From Bacillus pumilus (lineage in GTDB: Bacteria; Bacillota; Bacilli; Bacillales; Bacillaceae), in contig NZ_CP027116.1 of NCBI RefSeq assembly GCF_003431975.1, positions 3,286,001 through 3,350,000 of the forward strand: 64,000 nt of DNA. The letters are read 5' to 3'. How positions within the stretch are numbered: the stretch's first letter is position 1; the number at the start of each line of letters is the position of its first letter. Shown here piece by piece: positions 57,838 to 64,000 of this stretch. The notes under the pieces are model-generated. The model saw nothing but the letters and a program-made list of their open reading frames with translations. It searched no databases and had not been told where the DNA came from. Both the position numbers and the translations under genes were made by a program.

Positions 57838-59946
57838 TTGACTAGACGCTTTCAGAAATTTGATCTTTATTTATTTTTCATATTAATTTTATCTGCCATT
57901 TTAAACATTTATAACATTTGGAACGACGATACGGTAAACGCTTATTATACAGCGGCGGTCACAAGCATGATGCAAAGCTGGCATAATTTCTTCTTTGCTT
58001 CGTTCGATTCCTCAGGTTATGTCACGGTGGATAAACCGCCGCTCGCCTTCTGGCTGCAAACGATCAGCGCCAAAATTTTCGGCCTTCATGGCTGGAGTGT
58101 GATCTTACCCCAAGCTTTAGCTGGCATTGGATCTGTTTATTTCATCTACCGCCTAGTCAAACCTACATTTGGCCAGGCTGCTGCAAGACTATCAGCACTC
58201 ATGATGGCATGTACACCAATCGCAGTTGCTGTATCACGTACAAATAACATTGACAGCTTACTCGTCTTTATTCTTTTACTCGCAACAGTCATGATGTTCA
58301 AAGCTGTGAAACAGCAGAAGGTGCTTTGGGCGATTGCTTCATTTGCAATGATCGGTGTCGGCTTTAATACAAAAATGCTGCAAGCGTATATGATTGTACC
58401 AGCTCTCATCCTGTTTTACATCATTGCCTATCGAACGACATGGAAGAAAAAGCTGCTATCACTGATGATTTCAATGATTGTTCTTTTAGGTGTATCTGCT
58501 TCTTGGTCTATAGCAGTTGATCTCACCTCCAAAGATAATCGTCCTTATATGGGATCAAGTCAATCGAACTCAGCACTCGAATTAGCCTTTGGTTACAACG
58601 GTCTTCAGCGGCTGACAGGTCAACAGTCTGGCGGCGGCTCAAATCAGCGTGAAGGGCAGCCACCTTCACAGCAGGGTGATCAGCAAAATGACAATGATTC
58701 ATCCACCATGCCACAACCGCCATCTAATGGAGATCAAAGCAATTCAGACAACACAAACCAATCATCTAATCAGGAACAGTCTTCAATGCAAGGACCACCA
58801 AGCAGTGCTAATGGCACAACACCACCTGATATGCCTTCAGGCGGTAATGGTGATGGGCCGCCAAATGGCGGGGGCGGAAAAATGGGGAATGGTTCTGGTG
58901 TATTTGGAACAGGAACAAAAGGGCCATTACGTCTGTTCCAATCTGAACTTTCCGATCAAATCAGCTGGCTGCTTCCATTTGCCCTCTTTGGCATGATTGG
59001 TATTTTCTTCTCGACAGCCTTTGAAAGAAGACGGCTCAATACAAAACAAAAAGAAACACTATTTTGGTTAGCTTGGCTTATACCCGTTGCTGCATTTTTC
59101 AGTGTAGCTGGATTTTTCCATCACTATTATTTAATTATGCTGGCACCCCCAATTGCTGTATTAGCGGGAGCCGGATGGGTCTCTATGACTCAATTGTTTC
59201 AAACAGGAACTGGCTTTAAAAAATGGCTGCTTCCAATTGCGATATTTGTTACAACAGCATTTGAAATCTTTATCTTATCCACTTTCACAAGCACGATCGG
59301 TCTTGGACTAAGCATTGCAGTCGGTCTCATTGGGATTGGAACGATCCTTTCTCTGCTTTTGATAAAAGGGAAAGAAAAACTCAAACAATTCATGTCTCTC
59401 ATCGCCATCATTGGCATGCTGATCGCACCACTATACTGGGCAAGCACCCCTCTTCTTTATGGAGGAAACAGTATGCTGCCAGAGGCTGGTCCTCAGCTTG
59501 CAACTTCAAGAGGCAGCATGAGTTCACAAGTCAATGAAAAGCTGATCAGCTATCTGGAGAAAAACAATACAGGAGAAGAATTCCTATTTGGGACAACAGA
59601 TGCCACCACAGCTTCACCTTACATTATTAAAACAGGCAAAGCTGTTATGGCATTAGGCGGATTTAGTGGATCTGACAATATCCTCACGCTTGGTGAATTC
59701 AAACAGCTCGTCAAAGACGGAAAGATCAAATATTTCTATTTATCTGGTATGAGAGGCGGAAGCTCTGACATTCTAAATTGGATTCAAAAAAACGGCAAAG
59801 AAGTATCTACATCTAAATGGCAGAACAGCTCTACATCCAAAGCGAAGCAGCAAACAGACAGTTCAGACAGCCAGCCATCGGAACAACAAGATCAGTCAAA
59901 TAGAGGAATGGGGCGTGGCACCCTTTATCAACTATCCATTGATTAA
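57838..59946 (+). CDS. GT-C membrane glycosyltransferase (YkcB-like, GT39/PMT type)
   Basis: The TTG start at 57838 gives 702 residues (LTRRFQKFDL), with AAAGGAG about 10 nt ahead; a longer frame from 57760 lacks a ribosome site. About twelve transmembrane helices are visible. The N-terminal NDDTVNAYYTAAVTSMMQSW loop and later DKPPLAFWLQTISAKIFGLH resemble the GT39/ArnT family. A Gln/Ser/Gly/Pro-rich insert fills an outer loop (about 259-363) and another Q/S-rich stretch precedes the C-terminus. It likely transfers a sugar from undecaprenyl phosphate, made by the next gene, to an envelope target. Confidence 0.84.
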   Translation: MTRRFQKFDLYLFFILILSAILNIYNIWNDDTVNAYYTAAVTSMMQSWHNFFFASFDSSGYVTVDKPPLAFWLQTISAKIFGLHGWSVILPQALAGIGSVYFIYRLVKPTFGQAAARLSALMMACTPIAVAVSRTNNIDSLLVFILLLATVMMFKAVKQQKVLWAIASFAMIGVGFNTKMLQAYMIVPALILFYIIAYRTTWKKKLLSLMISMIVLLGVSASWSIAVDLTSKDNRPYMGSSQSNSALELAFGYNGLQRLTGQQSGGGSNQREGQPPSQQGDQQNDNDSSTMPQPPSNGDQSNSDNTNQSSNQEQSSMQGPPSSANGTTPPDMPSGGNGDGPPNGGGGKMGNGSGVFGTGTKGPLRLFQSELSDQISWLLPFALFGMIGIFFSTAFERRRLNTKQKETLFWLAWLIPVAAFFSVAGFFHHYYLIMLAPPIAVLAGAGWVSMTQLFQTGTGFKKWLLPIAIFVTTAFEIFILSTFTSTIGLGLSIAVGLIGIGTILSLLLIKGKEKLKQFMSLIAIIGMLIAPLYWASTPLLYGGNSMLPEAGPQLATSRGSMSSQVNEKLISYLEKNNTGEEFLFGTTDATTASPYIIKTGKAVMALGGFSGSDNILTLGEFKQLVKDGKIKYFYLSGMRGGSSDILNWIQKNGKEVSTSKWQNSSTSKAKQQTDSSDSQPSEQQDQSNRGMGRGTLYQLSID

Positions 59947-59977
59947 TCCATCTATTAAAAAGGAGGAACGATGACTG

Positions 59978-60970
59978 ATGGAAAAGAACATACAATATTC
60001 TATTGTCGTCCCAGTCTATAATGAAGAACTTGTGATCCATGAATCGTATCAGCGCCTTAAAACCGTCATGGATTCGACAGGGGAAGCATATGAGCTTCTC
60101 TTCATCAATGACGGCAGCATGGATCGAACAGCTGAACTAATTAAAGGGTACTGTCAGACAGATCCGAATGTGAGACTCATTGATTTTTCTCGTAACTTTG
60201 GACATCAAATTGCAATTACAGCAGGAATGGATTATGCAAAGGGAGAAGCCGTCGTGGTAATTGATGCGGATTTACAAGATCCACCTGAATTGATTTTAGA
60301 CATGATTCAAAAATGGAAGGAAGGCTACGAAGTCGTATACGCGGTCCGTACCAAACGAAAAGGCGAAACAGCTTTCAAAAAGTACACCGCTTCTCTTTTC
60401 TACAGGGTTCTACGACAAATCACCGAAGTAGATATTCCAATTGACACCGGTGACTTTAGATTGATGGATCGTAAAGTATGTCATGAAATGAGGAAAATAC
60501 GTGAGAAAAATCCATTTGTGCGCGGCTTAGTGAGCTGGGTCGGCTTTAAACAAATTGCGGTAGAATACGTTCGGGATGAACGGCTGGCAGGAGAAACAAA
60601 GTACCCTCTCAAAAAGATGCTCAAGCTCTCGATGGATGGGATCACATCTTTTTCTTACAAACCTTTAAAGTTAGCTAGCGTGGCAGGCATTGTCCTTTCA
60701 GCTATTGGCTTCATTTCGATGTTTCTTGTTCTCTATTTAAAACTTTTTACAAACAGCACCATCACCGGGTGGAGCTCATTAATAGTCATTCAGCTATTCT
60801 TCAGCGGGATTATCCTCTTTATGTTAGGCATGATCGGAGAGTATATTGGCCGAATCTACGATGAAGCCAAGGACCGTCCGCTTTATATCGTCAGGGATAG
60901 CTACGGCCTTCAGGTAAAGCCACATCCAGTTCAATCCCCTGTTCATTTCAAGCAATATAAACAGCATTAA
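59978..60970 (+). CDS. GT2 polyprenyl-phosphate glycosyltransferase (YkcC-like)
   Basis: This 330-residue protein has an N-terminal GT2 domain (YSIVVPVYNEELVIHESYQ, FINDGSMDRT, VVIDADLQDPPELI) and two C-terminal transmembrane helices (about 232-255, 265-290). It resembles dolichol-phosphate mannosyltransferase, and CsbB/YkcC of Bacillus, which make C55-P-linked sugars. It is 31 nt downstream of the GT-C gene. The start is ATG at 59978; an overlapping ATG at 59970 is out of frame. Confidence 0.88.
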   Translation: MEKNIQYSIVVPVYNEELVIHESYQRLKTVMDSTGEAYELLFINDGSMDRTAELIKGYCQTDPNVRLIDFSRNFGHQIAITAGMDYAKGEAVVVIDADLQDPPELILDMIQKWKEGYEVVYAVRTKRKGETAFKKYTASLFYRVLRQITEVDIPIDTGDFRLMDRKVCHEMRKIREKNPFVRGLVSWVGFKQIAVEYVRDERLAGETKYPLKKMLKLSMDGITSFSYKPLKLASVAGIVLSAIGFISMFLVLYLKLFTNSTITGWSSLIVIQLFFSGIILFMLGMIGEYIGRIYDEAKDRPLYIVRDSYGLQVKPHPVQSPVHFKQYKQH

Positions 60971-61013
60971 AAAAAGCGTGCGAGACCCTTCAAAAGGTCC
61001 TGCACGCTTTTTA
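60968..61013. terminator. Bidirectional terminator between the GT2 gene and yvbW
   Basis: The long stem AAAAGCGTGC..GACC / GGTC..GCACGCTTTT with flanking A and T runs. Confidence 0.9.
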
Positions 61014-61015
61014 AA

Positions 61016-62365
61016 TTAGACGGCTGTTTCAAACCGTTTTCTATTAATGAAGAAAGAAAGTGTAATGATTAAATAAATGCCCATTGTGACCAGCGTTTGG
61101 ACAATGGGTGTATTGGATACAACCCCGACAAAAATGGCAATGATCGCAATGACGGAAAACCATGTCGTGAATGGATACAGCTTCACGCGATATCCACCTG
61201 GCTGTGCGACGCTTCGAGATTTCAAATGACCGACCGCAATGATAAACCAGATGAATAAAACGGTATAACTTAAAGATCCCATCAAATAATTAAACGTTTG
61301 ACTTCCTACAAAAAGAGAAATCAATACAGCTGCATACAAGGTAGATGTACATACAAGGATCGCTCGAACAGGCACCTGTTGTTTCGACAGCTTGTAGAAT
61401 CCTTTCCATACACGGCCATCCATGGCCTGTGTATAAAGCACCCGTGATGAAGCATACAAGCCAGAGTTCATAGAAGACAAAATTGCTAGTAAGATAATGC
61501 CATTCATGATATCACTTGCATACGGTACCCCGATCGTTGCAAACACCGTGACGAATGGACTCACTTGCTCATTGTTTACTTGATTCCAAGGAATCAAGCT
61601 GACGATGATGAAGAACGGAAGTACATAGAAACCGATAATTCGTACAAATGTACTTTGAATGGCTTTTGGGATGACTTTCTCAGGGCTTTTCGTTTCTGCT
61701 AATGTGACCCCTATCATTTCAGTTCCACCATATGAATACACGACCACCAGCATTGCCGCAATTAAGCCGCCCGTTCCATTCGGGAAAAATCCTCCATGGT
61801 CAGTTAAATTGGATAACCCCGGTGCTGCATGTTGTCCGAATGAGAAAAACAGCATCGTTAGCCCAATGATAATAAATAATAGAATGACAGCAATTTTAAT
61901 AGAGGCTAACCAGTACTCTGTCTCTGCAAACATTTTGACTGAACAAACATTGATCAATGTCACAACAAGTGAAATGATTAACACAAGCGTCCAAATCGGT
62001 ACTTGCGGGAACCAATACTGAATAAAGATTGCAGACACGATCGCTTCTGCTGCGATGTTCAGCACCCACATTTTCCAGTAGATCCAGTCTAAGAAATAGG
62101 CAGGATATTTGCCTAACACAGGTTCAATTAAATCACGGAATGTTCTAGCACCTGGTCGTGCAACTGTCATTTCGGCAAGTCCTTGCATAATAAATAATAA
62201 AATAAGACCACCAATCATATATGCCAAAATGACAGCAGGACCCGCAATATCAATGGCAGAACTGCTTCCTTTAAACAGGCCAGCACCAATTGCCCCACCA
62301 AGCGCAAGCATCATAATATGCCTTGACGTCATTGTTCGTTTTAACTGTACATGTTCCTTTTCCAT
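61016..62365 (-). CDS. yvbW: YvbW-like amino acid permease (leucine-type T-box regulated)
   Basis: This 449-residue APC-superfamily permease has 12 transmembrane helices. The consensus first-helix motif LALGGAIGAGLFKGSSSAID and MVVYSYGGTEMIGVTLAETKSP-like segments are visible. The T-box leader with a CTC specifier identifies leucine as the signal, so it probably imports leucine or branched-chain amino acids. B. subtilis yvbW has the same arrangement. The start is ATG at 62365, behind AAAAGGAGC. Confidence 0.88.
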   Translation of the reverse strand: MEKEHVQLKRTMTSRHIMMLALGGAIGAGLFKGSSSAIDIAGPAVILAYMIGGLILLFIMQGLAEMTVARPGARTFRDLIEPVLGKYPAYFLDWIYWKMWVLNIAAEAIVSAIFIQYWFPQVPIWTLVLIISLVVTLINVCSVKMFAETEYWLASIKIAVILLFIIIGLTMLFFSFGQHAAPGLSNLTDHGGFFPNGTGGLIAAMLVVVYSYGGTEMIGVTLAETKSPEKVIPKAIQSTFVRIIGFYVLPFFIIVSLIPWNQVNNEQVSPFVTVFATIGVPYASDIMNGIILLAILSSMNSGLYASSRVLYTQAMDGRVWKGFYKLSKQQVPVRAILVCTSTLYAAVLISLFVGSQTFNYLMGSLSYTVLFIWFIIAVGHLKSRSVAQPGGYRVKLYPFTTWFSVIAIIAIFVGVVSNTPIVQTLVTMGIYLIITLSFFINRKRFETAV

Positions 62366-62419
62366 TTTCTATAGCTCCTTTTAAATTTGAATCTTCAGAC
62401 AAAAATAAGATAAAAGCAT

Positions 62420-62697
62420 ATAAAAAGGCCAGTCATCTCCATGAAGAGACGACTGACCTTGCAACCGCGTTACCACTCTTATTGATTCAGTACTAGCTGA
62501 ATCCAACTTGAAACCCGATAACGGAGGTCACACGTAAAGACTTATTATTCATTCAGTCTTACCGCTCTTTGAGCGAGTTCAATGATTCGTTTTACTGCGT
62601 TGCACCAACCCGCAGCTCTCTTAGAAAACGGATATTCATTTACTATTCTCAAGTCAAAGCGTTTATAGTCAATTTGTCTATTTATCAAAGATTTTAT
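62420..62697 (-). promoter_or_regulatory. T-box leader (leucine specifier CTC) before yvbW
   Basis: Minus-strand reading gives stem I arms (AATGA/TCATT and CGTTTT/AAAACG), the AGTA/GAA specifier-loop pattern with CTC (62575-62577), and the T-box core AGAGTGGTAACGCGG (62465-62479). The leader ends in the terminator 62421-62460 (GGTCAGTCGTC with GATGACTGGCC, then T5). Uncharged tRNA-Leu would favour the antiterminator. Confidence 0.92.
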
Positions 62698-62703
62698 TTT
62701 TTA

Positions 62704-62732
62704 AATATACTGACTAACCACGCAATTGTCAA
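62704..62732 (-). promoter_or_regulatory. Promoter of the yvbW T-box operon
   Basis: On the minus strand TTGACA (62727-62732), 17 nt and TATATT (62704-62709); transcription should begin near 62697. Confidence 0.85.
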
Positions 62733-62755
62733 CAGCCTTTTTCAGACATTCTCTT

Positions 62756-63430
62756 TTAACGAATCCAAACGGCTACTTCATCCATCGGACGGCGCGTTTT
62801 GCCGCGCTTTGGCTCAACGACTCGATACCCAAAGGCAGCCATGACAGAGATGTCGTACTGACCATCTTCAAGTAATCCTTCTTCCTCAAGCATACGATGA
62901 ATCTCATCATAGCTGAATCCTTCAACAGGGCATGAATCGATGCCAATTTGTGCAGCGGCTGTCATCATATTTCCAAGAGCAATATACGTTTGTTTGGAAG
63001 CCCAATCGAAGAGCGTACGGTCAGTTTCCATCAAATGAAGATCATTCTCTTGGAATTGTTTGTAGCGTTCTTTGACCATTTCAAACGTTTCGTCTGTCAT
63101 TCCTTTGATTTCCTTATTGATGTATTCTGCATATGCTGAATCATAGCGAGCGTCTGTTCTGGCCAAAATGATCACAAAGTGGCTAGCAGTTGGAAGCTGC
63201 TTTTGCGCCCCCCATGTGTACTCTTTTAATTTCTCTCTAAATGCTTCATTTTGAACGACGAGGAACTTCCAAGGCTCAAATCCGACAGAGCTTGGGGAAA
63301 GTCTTCCGGTTTCTAAAATGAACGCAAAATCATCTTCAGAAATCTTTTTCGTTGGATCAAACTCTTTTGTCGCATGACGGAATTCATATGCCTCAATGAT
63401 GTCTTTTTTTAATTGCTCTTTGTCTCTCAT
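62756..63430 (-). CDS. yfkO: Nitroreductase-family NAD(P)H oxidoreductase (YfkO-like)
   Basis: This 224-residue flavoprotein resembles B. subtilis YfkO. FMN-contacting motifs include RHATKEFDPTKKISED, GRLSPSSVGFEPWKFLVV and GIDSCPVEGFSYDEI. The ATG at 63430 is preferred: AAAGGATG lies 6 nt upstream, and the longer frame from 63523 adds residues with no ribosome site. It probably reduces nitroaromatics, quinones or flavins; substrate specificity is not visible. Confidence 0.9.
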   Translation of the reverse strand: MRDKEQLKKDIIEAYEFRHATKEFDPTKKISEDDFAFILETGRLSPSSVGFEPWKFLVVQNEAFREKLKEYTWGAQKQLPTASHFVIILARTDARYDSAYAEYINKEIKGMTDETFEMVKERYKQFQENDLHLMETDRTLFDWASKQTYIALGNMMTAAAQIGIDSCPVEGFSYDEIHRMLEEEGLLEDGQYDISVMAAFGYRVVEPKRGKTRRPMDEVAVWIR

Positions 63431-63793
63431 GATCTTCATCCTTTCTAATAAACGATTAGGGTGTGTTTCATCAATCCAATTTCTTTCCATTCCTATATAG
63501 AAATTGTTATGATAAGAAAACAAACAGCCCGAATGTGTGATGTGATATCTCTATGGTAAAAGAAAAGCTTCCATTGATTCAAGTACGCACATTTTTGTTC
63601 GTTAGGCACAAATAGATGTTTCGTATGCAAACATTTATTCTCGTTTAAAAAAACGTTGTTCTAGCAACCTTCTTAAACATCACACAAGAACAAACGTTTG
63701 CAAACAAATGCAAATGAAAACATTCATATGGGGGAGTTTTGGGGGAAGTTTGGGGGAAGTTTTTTTAATGGACAGACGTAAAAGGAGCGTAAA
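63431..63793. other. Intergenic region between yfkO and the small basic ORF
   Basis: No gene is supported. It holds AT-rich sequence with repeated TGCAAA and CAAACGTTTG motifs and, near the right end, three 11-bp G-rich repeats (63730-63762). Confidence 0.55.
63730..63762 (+). repeat. Three tandem 11-bp G-rich repeats upstream of the small ORF
   Basis: GGGGGAGTTTT (63730), GGGGGAAGTTT (63741) and GGGGGAAGTTT (63752) have an exact 11-bp period, that is, on one face of the helix. They end 31 nt before the ATG at 63794. They could be iterons for a regulator or form a G-quadruplex; function is unknown. Confidence 0.75.
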
Positions 63794-63946
63794 ATGAACA
63801 TAAACAAAATAAGATCTTTCCTTTATAAGACATCAAAATACTTGGGTGACATTAACGCCGTTCAAAAGGGTACAGTAGGCAAGAGAATAGCTAGGAGAGC
63901 CGCAGGAAAGGCAACAGGAAGACTATTGGGGAAATTGTTCAAGTGA
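63794..63946 (+). CDS. Very basic 50-residue protein of unknown function
   Basis: The product starts MNINKIRSFLYKTSKYLGDI and ends with KATGRLLGKLFK. It carries over ten Lys/Arg and a single Asp, lacks Cys and Trp, and has no signal peptide. The C-terminal half could form an amphipathic basic helix. The ribosome site AAAGGAG is 7 nt upstream and a good terminator follows. I recall similar short basic ORFs in Gram-positive phages and plasmids but cannot verify this. A DNA- or RNA-binding protein or a leaderless membrane-active peptide are both possible. Confidence 0.72.
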   Translation: MNINKIRSFLYKTSKYLGDINAVQKGTVGKRIARRAAGKATGRLLGKLFK

Positions 63947-63979
63947 CCACTTACATGAATGTGTAGGTGGTTTTTTTAT
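63947..63979 (+). terminator. Terminator of the small basic ORF
   Basis: The stem ACCACTTACA/TGTAGGTGGT with a 6-nt loop and seven T begins directly after the stop codon. Confidence 0.85.
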
Positions 63980-64000
63980 GTAAATATCCCCTTTTTTAGG

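Overview
The window comes from a low-GC Gram-positive chromosome of the Bacillus subtilis/pumilus lineage. Most of it is syntenic with the hisZ-clpP and yvkA-yvpB part of B. subtilis. A close relative of binase, the guanyl-specific RNase of B. pumilus, points to the B. pumilus/safensis/altitudinis group. Gene identities below rest on recognising families and synteny by eye; no database search was run.

Layout. 1-3062: minus-strand NikA/NikB/NikC-type metal importer with two Zur-like operators. 3063-5280: a glycosyltransferase whose terminator carries an inserted repeat, and a DinB-like gene. 5593-9892: tRNA-Arg(CCG), clpP with a CtsR operator, and yvdD, yvdC, yvdB and yvdA. 10441-12097: yvcT and a binase-type secreted RNase behind a PhoP-like promoter. 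12147-21275: yvcN, crh, whiA, glmR, rapZ, yvcI, trxB, cwlO and yvcD. 21406-27835: the complete, overlapping his operon hisZGDBHAFI. 28068-34707: yvpB, an Rrf2-regulated redox cluster, and the hprK-lgt-yvoD-ppaX-yvoF operon. 34884-37540: nagA-nagB-nagR with a NagR site. 37570-43548: yvnB and the sigma-W type operon yvlABCD. 43746-49477: yvkN, uvrA, uvrB with a LexA box, and csbA. 49759-54328: a rifampin-phosphotransferase-like gene with a TetR regulator and an MFS pump behind a 30-bp perfect palindrome. 54605-60970: lipoprotein, response regulator, sensor kinase and two membrane glycosyltransferases. 61016-63430: an amino acid permease under a leucine-type T-box, and a nitroreductase. 63794-63946: a very basic 50-residue ORF.

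How it fits together. Much of the window handles envelope and stress functions. CwlO, GlmR, RapZ and Lgt serve wall and lipoprotein biogenesis. Crh, HprK and PpaX form the HPr/Crh phosphorylation circuit for carbon catabolite control, with PpaX clearing the pyrophosphate made when HprK dephosphorylates P-Ser-HPr. NagA, NagB and NagR feed amino sugars into glycolysis. ClpP, UvrAB, YvlABCD and CsbA are stress genes.

The less ordinary parts are the Zur-like control of the nik-type importer, the repeat inserted in a terminator, the inverted Rrf2 operators, the palindrome before the rifampin-phosphotransferase operon, the TCS-glycosyltransferase cluster, and the small basic ORF with its G-rich 11-bp repeats at the right edge.
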